A stretch of DNA of 64,000 nt from Akebia trifoliata (Eukaryota > Streptophyta > Magnoliopsida > Ranunculales > Lardizabalaceae), in the NCBI GenBank assembly GCA_017979445.1, contig CM030705.1, forward strand, positions 9,746,679 through 9,810,678, given 5' to 3'. The notes under the pieces are model-generated. The model saw nothing but the letters and a program-made list of their open reading frames with translations. It did no database searches and was not told where the DNA came from. The stretch's first letter is position 1. Every line of letters starts with the position of its first letter. A program made the translations under genes and the position numbers. Shown piece after piece: positions 48,116 to 59,822 of this stretch.

Positions 48116-48279
48116 GAACCTTGATAATATGACACAGCCCTCCCCCAAAAAAATCATAGAACAGTAGATCAAATGCCTCGGGATGCACAAGAATTTTTTT
48201 TATAATTCTACGTATCCCAATAGCAAATGATTTACGGTTCTGTGATGGGAGCGTAGGCGGCGTCATATTATCACCACTC
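48116..48279. mobile_element. Foldback MITE, family H1, near the xylosidase promoter
   Basis: CTTGATAATATGACACAGCC on the left pairs with the right-end GGCGTCATATTATCACCACT. Flanks AAGTTGAAA (48107-48115) and AAGTTGTAA (48280-48288) agree at 8 of 9. It ends about 120 bp before the TATA box of the xylosidase gene. Confidence 0.7.
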
Positions 48280-48397
48280 AAGTTGTAATGGGGTCCAAAA
48301 TGTATCATATTCCATTTATTTATGTTTCTCTTTCATTAAAAATATTCATGAAATGTTCGTGATTTTTTATGAGTTAATGGGTCCCAATTCCTCACCC

Positions 48398-48404
48398 TAT
48401 AAAT
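48398..48404 (+). promoter_or_regulatory. TATA box of the beta-xylosidase gene
   Basis: TATAAAT in CACCCTATAAATGTTC, 108 bp before the ATG. A start near 48,430 would give a leader of about 80 nt. It is well placed and unique nearby. The pseudogene copy lacks this promoter: a TA repeat and a foldback element lie there instead. Confidence 0.6.
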
Positions 48405-48511
48405 GTTCACCCAATAAACCAACTGATCCATCCAAATAATAGGAACCTGCCTTAGTTAAACAATCCTGAAATTAACTGGAAAAACTGCAACTCTGTCTCT
48501 CAACTCTCAAG

Positions 48512-51227
48512 ATGCCAACTCTATGGAGATTGTTGTTCTTCCTTCAAATCTTCACAATCTTCTCCATGTCTCGACAGATAACACGGAACCCACACCCCGA
48601 GATCCCCTGTAATCCCCCAAATCACAACACCTACACCTTTTGCAATACATCACTACCCATCACAACTAGAGCCCAATCTCTCATTTCCCTCCTCACTGTC
48701 CCTGAAAAGATCACTCAGCTATCCAGTAGAGCTTCAGCCATACCAAGAATCGGTATACCAGCGTACGAATGGTGGTCCGAATCACTTCATGGAATTGGAA
48801 CCAATGGCTATGGTGTCTCCTTCAATGGGTCAATTCCCTCTGCCACCAGCTTTCCTCAAGTGCTCGTCACCACCGCTTCTTTCAACAGAAGTCTTTGGTT
48901 CAAGATTGCATCAGCGATCGCCGTGGAAGCAAGGGCCATGTATAATGTGGGTCAAGCTGGATTGACATATTGGGCACCTAATATTAATATATTTAGAGAT
49001 CCTAGATGGGGGAGGGGCCAAGAGACATCTGGCGAAGATCCATTGGTCGCTGCAGCTTATGCGATTGAGTATGTTAGAGGTTTCCAAGGAGAGAGTGGTG
49101 ATGGTAGATTGATGGTTTCTGCTTGTTGTAAACACTTCACTGCTTATGATTTGGATAAGTGGGAGAATTTCAGTAGATATAGCTTTGATGCTCTGGTAAT
49201 AAATGCCTCTTATGAGAAATATTTAAATAATTAAATACTAATGATGATCAATTGATATTTGATACAAATTCACATAATTTTTTAGGTGTCAGAGCAAGAT
49301 ATGATGGACACATATCAACCTCCATTTCAAAGCTGCATCCAAGAAGGTAAAGCAAGCTGTTTGATGTGTGCTTACAATCGGGTAAATGGAGTTCCCATGT
49401 GTGCTCGAGAGGATCTCTTAACGCAAGCTCGAACCGAATGGGGCTTCAAAGGGTTAGTAGAAACCAGTTTCTATTATACTAAATTGGTCATGAGGTTTGT
49501 AACTTATAAATGACATGTACACGCAGATATATTACGTCTGATTGTGATGCCATACGGATAATATTGGAGGAGCATGGGTACGTGGAGTCACCTGAAGATG
49601 CAGTTGCAATTGTTCTTAAAGCAGGTTGGGTTCAATGGAGTATCTTGTAACTTATTGAATTCTCCTAGATTACTTGTGATGACTTGTCTTTCTATGAGCA
49701 GGAATGGATCTTGAGTGTGGGTTGTATTTGCTTCAACATACTCAATCTGCTCTTGATCAGGGGAAGGTCCAAGAACAAGACATAGACCGAGCTCTTCTCA
49801 ATGTATTTTCGACTCTAATGAATCTTGGGCTTTTCGATGGAAACCCCAGAAAGGGTAAGTTTGGAAATTTGGGACCTAAGGATGTATGTACTCAAGAACA
49901 TAGGAAACTAGGACTTGAAGCCGCGAGTCAGGGCATTGTACTATTGAAGAATGATAAAAAGTTCTTGCCACTAAGTAAGAAAAATATCAACTCGTTAGCT
50001 ATTATTGGTCCAATGGCAAACGATGCAGGCAAATTGGGCGGGGGCTACTCAGGTACAGTGTTGTTGTTCCGTAACCGAACTTTAATTTCTCGTGGTCATT
50101 CTAAGGGGACTAATTTCTTGTCTTTGTAGGTGTTCCTTGCAATCCAAAGAGCTTCTTTGAGGGACTTCAAGCATACGTGCAAAAGTCATCTTATGCTGCT
50201 GGTTGCCTTGACATATCATGTATATCTAATGATGGGTTCAAAGAAGCTGTTCATATCGCCAGAGAGGCTGATGTTGTCGTTGTCGTTGCTGGGTTGGACT
50301 TAACTCAAGAAACTGAGGAACTTGACCGGGTGAGCCTACTGTTGCCTGGTAAACAAATAGACCTCATATCAGCTGTTACCCTCGTAAGCAAAAGGCCTGT
50401 GATACTGATCCTTACGGGTGGGGGACCCATCGATGTCTCGTTCGCTAAAGAAAATCCTCAAATCGCAAGCATTCTCTGGGTTGGATACCCGGGTGAAGCT
50501 GGTGGGCAAGCAGTCGCAGAAATCATCTTTGGAGAGGTCAATCCAGGTTAGTAATTAACTCAAATCAAATTGAACTTATTTGATCCTTCTTCGAAAACAT
50601 TTGACGTAATATTATAATGATATAGGTGGGAGACTTCCTATGACTTGGTATCCCGAATCTTTCATCAATGTGCCGATGACCGATATGAGTATGCGCTCTG
50701 ATCCGTCATGCAATTACCCTGGACGAACTTACCGATTTTATACCGGAGATAAAGTATATGAATTTGGACATGGGTTAAGCTATTCCAACTATACTTACAA
50801 ATTCACCTCTGTGCCCAACAAATTAAGCTTGTCAGGCTCTTCAATCATGATTAGTCCCAATAAGATCAACAAACAATACCAGAGAAGTGATGGGCTTGAT
50901 TATATTCATGTTGATAAGGTTGACTCTTGTGATGCATTGAAATTTTATGCACAAATCTCGGTGATAAACAATGGGGACATGGATGGAAGCAACGTTGTGA
51001 TGTTGTTCTCTAGAGCGCCCAAAATATTCGAAGGTATACCACAAAAACAGCTCATTGGATTCAATAGGGTACATACGATGTCGTACAGATCTATCGAAAC
51101 CAGAATCTTAATAGAACCATGCAAGCATCTTAGCGTTGTAAATAAACGTGGAATGCGGGTATTGCCTTTGGGAAATCATATTCTGATGTTAGAAGACTTG
51201 GAGCACTCTGTGTCCGTAGAAATGTAG
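48512..51227 (+). CDS. Beta-D-xylosidase-like glycoside hydrolase family 3 (BXL6/7 type)
   Basis: Six exons: 48512-49195, 49286-49452, 49527-49624, 49702-50052, 50130-50546 and 50626-51227. All borders are GT-AG and in frame; the product has 772 residues, usual for plant BXLs. Residues 1-20 look like a signal peptide, so it should act in the cell wall. Then follow the GH3 N-terminal barrel (GIPAYEWWSESLHGIG, WAPNINIFRDPRWGRGQET, KHFTAYDLDKW) and the nucleophile Asp289 in GYITSDCDAI, encoded in exon 3. The GH3 C-terminal domain (GIVLLKNDKKFLPLS, LDLTQETEELDR, GGGPIDVSFA) and a fibronectin-III-like end (INNGDMDGSNVVMLF) complete it. Enzymes of this group release xylose or arabinose from xylan and arabinoxylan; the exact substrate cannot be read here. 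No disruption seen. A decayed copy lies 13 kb downstream. Confidence 0.94.
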
Positions 51228-51765
51228 CAAGGCCATGTGATACTTGTATGAAGTGATATATGTTCAAAGTAGATTGTTTAACAATTCAGGGGGAAGGAAT
51301 TAACTTGTCATTGGTTTCATTTTCAGGGGTGGCCATCAGCCAGATTTCTTTCTTACAATAATATATCAGTATAGTTTTCTTAAGGATATTGTGACTATGG
51401 CTATCTGTAAAGCCCAAGCAATCATTTGTAATTTGTGCCTTATGATATTTGAAGTTAGTAGATAAAATAGATCTCTTTTTTTTTTATTTTAAACTTTTTT
51501 CTTTTTGGTTGACGCTCAAAATATTTCAAAAGCCTATATTATATGATTACATAATTCGACCAAAACAAACCAACGAGCACCGGAAGCAATGTCCAAGGCA
51601 TCTATCCAAAAAGGGAAAGGTCTTGAGTTTAAGGCCCTCTTTGACCATCCACAAGGATTTATCATGGCTTACCTAGTCTTTTTTGTTTTTTTTATGGGCA
51701 CCACATACCAAACATTACACATCCCTGCTGTTTGGGCCTGTGGTCCATAACCGATTTGTGTACAC
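51228..51765. other. 3' flank of the xylosidase gene
   Basis: The first 130 bases match the flank after the pseudogene stop (GGCCATGTGATA; CATTTTCAG; AGATTTCTTTCTT), so the duplication included the 3'-UTR. Nothing else recognised. Confidence 0.5.
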
Positions 51766-52082
51766 ATATATCTATAACGTGTTTTGTCCTATGTGGGCTA
51801 AAAATTTGGGATTAAGCTGATTTTTTTTTAGGATGATCTCTATTATGAGGAGATCATCCTCACCAAAAATCAGGTAATTCTAAAACTTCTAACCCCATAT
51901 TTATGAGTTGAAAATTTGTGGACTGTCCATTTTTTGTAAATCACTTTTAACGAGGTAAAAAATTTCGGATTGAACTGATTTTTTGTGAGGATGATCCCCT
52001 CATCATAGAGATTATCATCACCAAAAATCAGCTCAATCTGAAACTTTTAACCCACATAGGACAAAACACGTTGTAGATATAT
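51766..52082. mobile_element. Family M foldback MITE, older copy
   Basis: Arms ATATATCTATAACGTGTTTT and, from the right, ATATATCTACAACGTGTTTT continue through GTCCTATGTGGG. There are two core palindromes (GCTGATTTTTTTTTAGGATG; ACTGATTTTTTGTGAGGATG). GGG termini are not seen, so the tips may be lost. It lies 540 bp after the xylosidase stop codon. Confidence 0.7.
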
Positions 52083-52189
52083 TAGTAGATTGTATATATA
52101 TATATATATTGATTGAGCTTTGCATCGATGGACTAGTTTTGTTAACCTCTAACACATCTGATTATATGATTGCTATTAAGGTCGTGATT

Positions 52190-53090
52190 AAATAGGAAAG
52201 CTTAAGCTAATGTTGGAGTGGGTATTATTCATGAAAAAATCACAACAATCAACCTCATCCTATGCAATGTATAGTTATTGATAGTGATGGAGAACGGAAA
52301 ATTAAGTGTAAAGGTAGGAATTGAAAAAATCAAAATTGCAATGAAGTCGCATTAGTAGGAAGGATTAACTATCTTTCAAGTCAGAGGGGTCAGGTTCACA
52401 TCACATCTTGAGTAGTTTAAATCCTTGAAATTCAAGTGATTCTTCTCTAAGGAGTGATTTTGAAGATGCATAATCACAAGGTCATATTTCTATTTAGATG
52501 ATAAATATTTAAATTATTAAAAATTAATCATATAAATGAAAAAGACAAAAAAAAAAAATATGGTGGATCCGAGAAATGTTTTTAGAATAATAGAGAAAGT
52601 CGTATCAGATCTTGGATGAATGAATGTGAAGGACAATTTACATTAAAAAAACCCGCTCAATCATGAACAATATTAAGATGGCATCGGTGTTGAAAATTCA
52701 AAATTGTAAAGGAAGGAATTGAAAAATAAAAATCCCAATAAAGTTGCATTAGTTGCAATATAGTTGTAGTAAAAGATGATCCAATAATTAAAGATGGGGA
52801 CAAGTGAAAGAGAAGATGAAGGAGAAGATAATCTTTAACAAATCAAAGTATACGTAATTTAAAGAGAAGAATAGTGATCTTTTAAGTCTACGCAGCGGTT
52901 CACTTAACATCTTGAGTAGTTTAGTAGGTGAATCCAAGAAAGTGAAGAGTGAGTCTTCTCTAAGAAGTGATTCCCCAGAGGGACTCGTACATCTTGGTAA
53001 GATAGTAGGGTCTCTTAGTCCATAATGTGGAGAAAGGGACCAAGAGAAAACAGCTCATGTGGGCTTTGTTTAGCTTCCAAAGTATAAAGC
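52190..53090. repeat. Unclassified dispersed repeat
   Basis: Shares GGAAAGCTTAAGCTAATG, AAAAATCACAACAATCAACC, ATTGATAGTGATGGAGAA and AAGTGATTC-like segments with 44,400-45,030. An internal partial duplication starts near 52,690 (AGGAAGGAATTGAAAAAT recurs). It is non-coding and the ends are not defined. Confidence 0.5.
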
Positions 53091-53182
53091 AAAAAAAGAT
53101 AAAAATTAAATTAATAAATTAAAAGAAAAAAAAAGAGAGAAGAAATAAAGAGAAAAGAATAAGGAAACATTTTCCGTACTTA

Positions 53183-53392
53183 GGCTATGTTTGGCAACAC
53201 TTTTAAAGTCTAAAGCTTGAAAATTAAAATTCAGACTTCAGAATTTTCATCCAGTATCTCCTATTGTTGATTCAAAACTTTCGAATTTTAATTCTAAAGT
53301 CTAAAATCTGAAATGAAAATAAAACTTTGAAATCTGAATTTTAAAGATGGACCATCTCTATTCAGACTTCGGAAGTGTTACTAAACACACAT
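53183..53392. mobile_element. Tourist-like MITE, 210 bp
   Basis: GGCTATGTTTGGCAACACTT on the left pairs with the complement of AATGTGTGTTTAGTAACACT on the right; AAAGTCT/CGAAGTCT continues inward. TTA flanks both ends (53180-53182, 53393-53395), the PIF/Harbinger type of target duplication. Confidence 0.7.
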
Positions 53393-53395
53393 TTA

Positions 53396-53745
53396 ATAAG
53401 ATTTTAAGCCTTAAGATCATTTTACTCAAATGAATTACCACATCAATAATCCAACACCATAGTCCTCTAAGTTTCTTTGAAAAACTTAGATCTCGTTTTT
53501 TTTTTTTTATCAAAAAATAATTTCTTTTGAATTTGATCCAAGATTTTGTAAATGAATGACCACATGACTCCCAAACTTAAAATTGAAATTTAATAGTGAA
53601 AAGTAGAAAAAAAAATTTCTTCAAAGTTAATAAAATAAATATGGGCCACAAGCATCATATCATGTTTTGGATTGTCACAAGGTGAGCCCAGGGACCTTGG
53701 TGAGGTGAAATCCTTACTAACTTAGTAAGGCTAGTCGGATTCAAA
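53396..53745 (+). repeat. SR-family repeat copy
   Basis: GAATTACCACATCAATAATC, CCAACACCATAGTCCTCTAA and the end GAAATCCTTACTAACTTAGT follow in the family order. It is packed directly against the Tourist-like MITE. Confidence 0.55.
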
Positions 53746-54690
53746 AGAATAAGAGCTGGTTAGCTTCCGCACTGTAAGAAAAATTGAAAAAAGAAAAAGT
53801 AACGTCTGAATGATGTATTTTATAGGGAGCTAAATGACTTTACCCTTTTACTGGGATTTAACCATAGTTTTAAAACTCGTCTAGTCGACTCGAAACTTGG
53901 CTGAGTCAAATCGAGTCATTTAGATTTTAATGTCATAAAAAACTTGATAAATCAATTCGTTGAGTCAAATCAGAAACCCAGATTGAGTTGATATGAAAAT
54001 TCATTGGAGTCAGCCTCAAATTAGGTCAGAAACCACATTTTCCTGAAAAAAATGCATTAAAAAATCATTTAATTTTGGTGCTCAAGTGGGATTGAGTTTG
54101 ATTCGAGCCATACTGAATGGGCTAGACCTTCAAAATAAAGTTTACTTGCATCCCCAATTTTCCCAAGATGCACTAATTGTTTAATTAGTGATGACAAATT
54201 GGTGGGAAATACATTTTTCATGGAATTGCATTTTTTAGTGTTTGATGGCTAATTTTCCAATCTTGTTTAAAAATACACACTTACATCGATTTCATTTTCC
54301 GTGTCAATCTCATGAGAAAGTGAAATCGAGTCCTCTCTCCCTCTTTTGAAACAATCCTTATAGAAAAATAGAGATAAGGATGATTAAAAAGTACCAAGAC
54401 CGCTTGCATTCATCACGACTCTATTAAAAAGTGCTTCTAATGAAACAAAGCCACCATACATTTATGAGAATTGAGAAAGACCCACTTGTTAAGTAAGGAG
54501 TTATGGTCACATAAGGAAATAGTCTTCATCAAACATTTGATAATTAATTGAACCACTTCTTGTTCCCAAAATGCATTACTAAATTCTACCATCAAAAGTA
54601 AATTATACAAAAGCGTCACTAAATGTTTATTTTGTTAATTTTGTAAAATTTTCATCATTTCTTTTCTTCTTTTAAATAAATATCAAAATT
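53746..54690. other. Intergenic, nothing recognised
   Basis: AT-rich. A run of GAGTCAAATC/GAGTCGACTC-like degenerate motifs lies at 53,880-54,030. No gene evidence. Confidence 0.35.
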
Positions 54691-55095
54691 AATGTGCACA
54701 CATTAAAATACAATAAATACACTTTGGAAATTGGATTTTGTATTGAAAATACCCTCAGATTTAGGGGCAGATTTAGAGTTGGGGAAATGGGAGGCACTTG
54801 CTCCCAGAAGAATTTTTAAACCTTCTATGAAGTAATGAGCTATTGCGACAAATAATATTTGACGGATAAAGAAATCTACAGCTACTGCCCTCACAATTTG
54901 TTTTACACTCTTAGTTGCCCTCACAAAAAAGTTTCCATTCTTATGTTACGATTTTTGTTACTTTCAGAAAAAATGTCCACTCTTACGTTGCACCCACATG
55001 AGTAAAATCTTGACTCCACCCTTGTTCAGATTCCAATTTCCTAAGTGCATTTATTACACTCTATTGTGTGCCCTAAGGGCACATGTAAACAAAAT
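54691..55095. mobile_element. H5 hairpin split by a nested hAT-like element
   Basis: The outer arms are the H5 sequence (AATAAATACACTTTGGAAAT and the distant ATTTCCTAAGTGCATTTATT). Between them, 54762-55025 is a separate 264-bp element with ends TAGGGGCAGA and the complement of ACAAGGGTGGAGTC. TCAGATT lies on both sides of it (54755-54761 and 55026-55032). The inner one jumped into the outer one. Confidence 0.65.
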
Positions 55096-56623
55096 CCCAA
55101 AATCAATATTTATTTTTGGGAATTTTATTGAAAATTTAAGATTATGATGCATAACTTGATTTATTTTATGAGAATACACTTTAAAATAAAAAATTCAATG
55201 CCTTGTTAGGATGTAACTCTGAAAAATCACAAAGAATAGAAGAGAAAAGATTTAGGTCAGTCCAAGTACCTTTGAGGACTTGAGAGATAGCTATTGATAG
55301 AAACATATTGATAGAAACATTTGCTTGTAAAGAAAGGAACTAAAAAATTCAAAATGTGGGTGATCAAAATTTATTCAATTAAGTCAAAAAAATTGACTAA
55401 ATAAATAAGGGGACCGACTAGTTGCACACCACTCATAACCAGTTGCACTCCATAATTTAAAAATTCCCCTTTGCACTCCATTTGGATGAATACGCTACAA
55501 AAATAATTTGAAAAGTGTTGCACTCCTTTTTTCTTTAAAAAAAAAAAGAAAAATTCTCTTCCTCAACTATGCCCATAAAAATTATTATTGGTTTAGTAAT
55601 TTTTACAAAAAAAATACTTTGTCTTTTCGAAACCATGTTTACAAAATTGCATCCCCTTGAAATACGCAAGTTTATATTAATTTCTAAACAAAAATTAGAA
55701 AATCAATACCTTAAATTGAAGTCAAAGAGAACACGAGTAAAATAGTGTACAAATAGAAAATACAAAGTTACAAATAAAAAATAAATGTTAAACCCTAAAA
55801 GATTATGTATTGAAGTGCAAACAGTCTGTTAAAATAGATATTATAAAAAAATAAATAAATAAAAAGGGGGGACCATTTTTTTAGGTTTGTGTGCAAGTAA
55901 TCGGCCCCATAAATAAGACATCAAATTGATATTAAAAGAAGGAAAGAAACGTAACCATGAAGAGCTTTGAAATGTCAAAATGCCAAGAAATATATTATCT
56001 CTCTCATTACGTGGAAACGTGGATAAGATAATTTTCATGAGACGTGTTTAATCTTCTCACTGTTCTCACCATATTTTAGTCCTCGAGATGCGTATCTTTT
56101 AAGTTGAAACAAGTACAACCACAAGATTTATGATAAGACTAATGACAAAATAACACGCTAAATCATAATCCGTTACGAGGATAAGAAATGCAAGTGGATA
56201 TGATGGCTCTCCTTTTTTTTTTACCTAAATGACGTTGAAACCTCAACAAATTTATTAACCGTTCAATCGAACAATAATGTTGAAGTGACCTCAAGATATT
56301 ATACCTCATATCTTCCTTTCTTGATGTGAAAGTGTGTAGGAATCATAAATACTTTTTGTTGAAATGCGAGTGAATCATCTATATTTTTTTTATTTAAAAA
56401 ATTATCAAATCAATCCACCTTTGAATGAAAGTAACTTTTTTTTTTCCTTTCTAAGCAAAGAGTTAGATGTTAGAAGTTAATATATAATATCAATTATTCA
56501 ACATGCTAATTGAATCGTTAATGTCATCAAATGCATATTCATTATATTACCGTTGGTCATTGTCTGTTTGTAAAGTCTATCACAATCACATCCCGCTCAT
56601 CATATATATATATATATATATAT
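55096..56623. other. Intergenic, nothing certain
   Basis: GATAGAAACATATTGATAGAAACA is a short direct repeat near 55,300 (unit 15-16 bp). An incomplete H2 end (TTGAAGTGACCTCAAG) starts at about 56,272. A TA microsatellite at 56,602-56,623 leads into the next element. Confidence 0.4.
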
Positions 56624-57027
56624 GGGGGCGGTTCAAGGGCCATATGAGAAAACATATGAAAAAACTTTTGTTTTTCAAAATAAGAGTTAGAGGTTTTGGA
56701 TTGAGCTGATTTTTTGCAAGGATGGTCACTATGATGAAAAGATCATCCTCACAAAAAATCAGCTCAATCAAAAATTTCTAAATCCATCAAAAGTGATTTA
56801 CAAATTAGTGATAAAAATTGGAAAAAATCGACGGTCCACATTCTAAATCACTTTTAATGGGGTTAGAAGTTTCAGATTGGGCTGATTTTTTTTTTTGGAT
56901 GATCTTCCCATCATAGAGATCATCCTCACAAAAAATCAGCTCAATCCAAAATTTCTAACCCATATTTTAAAATTTTATTAAAAACGAAAGTTTTTACATA
57001 TGTTTTCTCATATGGCCCTTGAACCTG

Positions 57028-57031
<4 letters not shown>
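56624..57031. mobile_element. Family M foldback MITE in a TA repeat (sister of 25,936)
   Basis: Right arm read inward: GGGTCAGGTTCAAGGGCCAT; left: GGGGGCGGTTCAAGGGCCAT. The interior is almost the same as in the copy at 25,936 (same spacer, same two cores). The arm segment after GGGCC differs from that copy, but on both ends alike. TA repeats lie at both sides. Confidence 0.85.

Positions 57032-57084
<53 letters not shown>
57032..57084. repeat. TA microsatellite (53 bp)
   Basis: A pure TA run immediately to the right of the family M element. Together with 56,602-56,623 it forms one repeat split by the insertion. Confidence 0.9.
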
Positions 57085-57087
<3 letters not shown>

Positions 57088-59530
57088 AGAACCGATGATT
57101 CACTAGATGAAATGTTTTGTAATCTCTTCCAATATTAATTTATTAGATCATACAACTTGATTATCTTTATGTGGGATCATGAATGATAGAATATGGAGAG
57201 ATTTACTGAGCAGACCTATCTAACAAAGTTAGTTGATACCTTTATATTGATTTTTGAGTTCGGATCATATAACACCAAGGACGAGGGTTAAAACCCTACT
57301 CCTACACCTTAAATATTATCATATAGATTTCTCAATTAATACAATAAAAGAAAGAGATTATCATCTAATGAGAGATCTATGTGACAAGCGGCGGGGTGCA
57401 TGGGAGTGGGGATTCAACTCTCCTCCCTAGGTGTATATGATCCAAGTTCATTGATGTTTTCTCTCTTATTTATAGATTCGTGGATGAAAACCTTCTTAAC
57501 AATTTTATAATCAAGGGCGGACCCAGTGATTTTCACTAGCCGGGGCCAAACAAATATGAAGATGAAATTAGAAAGATTATAAATATTAGAATTCTTATTA
57601 TGTATCCATCACAAAATCATATAATATCAATAGTTTGAAATTACCATAAAGAAATTTATTAACTTCTTTAAATTTGATGAAGATCAAAAAATGATTTTAT
57701 CAACTAAGTAGATTTTTTTTTTTTGAAAAAAAATGGTGTCAAGCTACACATGGTTAACATCTTAAAGGAAAAATGGGAAAGATAGTTTGGAACTTTGATG
57801 AACCAACGGATAAAAGGATCTTTAGTTTCTTTATTCTTCAATGATTTTTTAACTTGAGATATTTACGTAAACAAGACCAACTTTTCACATATTTACCATT
57901 CTGGCTTACGATTCATTTTAATTCCCAAAATGGGAATGATCACATTTTCGTAATACAAGGGTATCCTGAGAAAGCTCTCGGAGTATTTTACCATATTTTT
58001 ATACACTTAACCCCATCTTAAAAACGAGCTGTTGATGTAATGGTAACAAACTTGATAAGGGAAGGGAAACGTTTTTCTTCCTAACTTAGGAAGATTTAGT
58101 AATCCAACATCACAGCCCTCTAGATTTCATTGAAAAACTCTATAAATAAATATTTCAAGAAATAATTTCCTTCAGACTTGATCAAGGTTTTGAAAATAGA
58201 TGGCTACCAAACTTCCACTTAACTCCAAATTTTAAAATTAAAAATCAACAGTTAAAATTAACCTTTAAAAAAAAAAATCAAATTTCATAGGATTTTGTCC
58301 TCTACAACTGTGAAGCATCGAATTATGTTTTTGGATGTCACAGGATTAGCCCAAGGACCTTTAATAAGGATGAAATCCTTACTAACTCATTAAGGTTAGT
58401 CGGACTCATAAAGTAAGGTTTATTGAGTAACAAATTTCATAAAGTAAGGTTCCTTTGGAGTTGTCAGCACTCCAAGAGAGTTTTTGTATATTGAACCTTT
58501 CTTATTAAGGTTAGTTGAACATGGATTACCAAATTGGCAATCCACCACCACAACCCTCTAGATTTCATGGAAAATCTCAGTTTCAAAATAAAATTATTTT
58601 GGGGCTTGATCCAAGGTTTTTAAAATGGATGGTCATTGAACTCACAAATTTAAAATTAAAATTTAACAGTGAAAAATAATATTTTTTAAGTTTTTTTTTT
58701 CAAAGCTGTTAGACTTTTGTCCTCTACATCTTTGTGGCATCGGTTAATGTTTTAAGATGACACAAGTGAACTCAATGACCCTTAAATAAGATTTGAAATC
58801 TTACAAAATTAGTAAGGTTATACTTACTCTTTTATATATCAATTCTTAGGAAAGAAAACTCTTTCACCATTCCACTACCTTGTTATACGCTTCAAATAAT
58901 CAAAATTTTAAAACTCACCGAGTCAAGTCAATTTTACTTGATAATTTTAGGGATTTTTCTAAATAAAAGTTATTTTTGGTCAAAATGGCATGAAACTAAT
59001 TGTTATGATTTGTATTCATTCTTCACTTTCGGAGTTTGAGTTGCAAGAAATCGATAAACTTTTCTTTCTCCATTTTAAAGATTTTTTCTTCTGAATCCTC
59101 TCATTTTTATTTTATTTTTTATTTATAAAAAATCACTCTTCTAAAATCCTCTTATTATTTATAATTTTCTAATTTCATCATTATACTATTTAATTCGGCC
59201 ATGCAAGTGAAATTCTCTTCATCCGCCACAATGTTTGAGGCACAGATCCTAGCTTTGGACCGCAAGGATAAAAAAAATGTAAGAATCTTCATAAAAACAA
59301 AAACAAAAACAAAATCAAAATGGAAAATTTTAATTGTTGGATTTAAATTTTAAATTTTAAATTTGGAATGCTGCCACCCATTTTCAATTTCTTTGATTAA
59401 GCTAAAAATTAAAAAAATAAATAAAAATCTTTTTAATTTTATTTTTTAAATCTGATCTAGGCCATGGAATCTGGAGGGTGCGGTGTTATTTGGCTAACAT
59501 GGCAAGTCATATGGGCCCAAACAAGCCTTA
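57085..59530. other. Intergenic with SR-family remains
   Basis: SR copies at about 58,080-58,405 and 58,490-58,825 lie head to tail and share CTAGATTTCAT, GATGGCTACCAAAC-like and CTTACTAACTCATTAAGG segments; a reversed fragment lies near 59,275-59,460. GAGAGATTTACTGAGCAGACC at 57,199 is a lone SR terminal sequence. No gene seen. Confidence 0.45.
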
Positions 59531-59822
59531 CACTCGGTTTGGACTTTCGACTGAGAGATATGGAGAGAAGAGAAAAGAACATAATAGCAAGTAACTTTCT
59601 CTCCACCCTGTTTGAAATTTGTTCTCATTCTCTCATTTTCTTCTCAAATCTCTCTAATTTGGGGGAAGAACAAAATTGAGCATTTTCTATCCTACTTTCT
59701 CTTAATCTCTCTCCATTAACATTTTCTTTTCTCCTCACTTAACTTCCCAAACAAGAGAAATGAAGAGAAAAGTCGTTCCTTTCTGGTCTCTTCTCTCTAT
59801 TTCTCTCAATTCAAATGGAGCG
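59531..59822. mobile_element. Tourist-like MITE, 292 bp
   Basis: CACTCGGTTTGGACTTTCGA on the left pairs with the complement of CGCTCCATTTGAATTGAGAG on the right, followed on both arms by GGAGAGAAGAG-like sequence. TTA flanks both ends (59528-59530, 59823-59825). Related to 26,738-27,059. Confidence 0.75.

Noticed and set aside
48911..49135. Minus-strand frame inside the xylosidase exon 1
   Set aside because: It is a shadow of the coding frame on the other strand, which has clear GH3 motifs.
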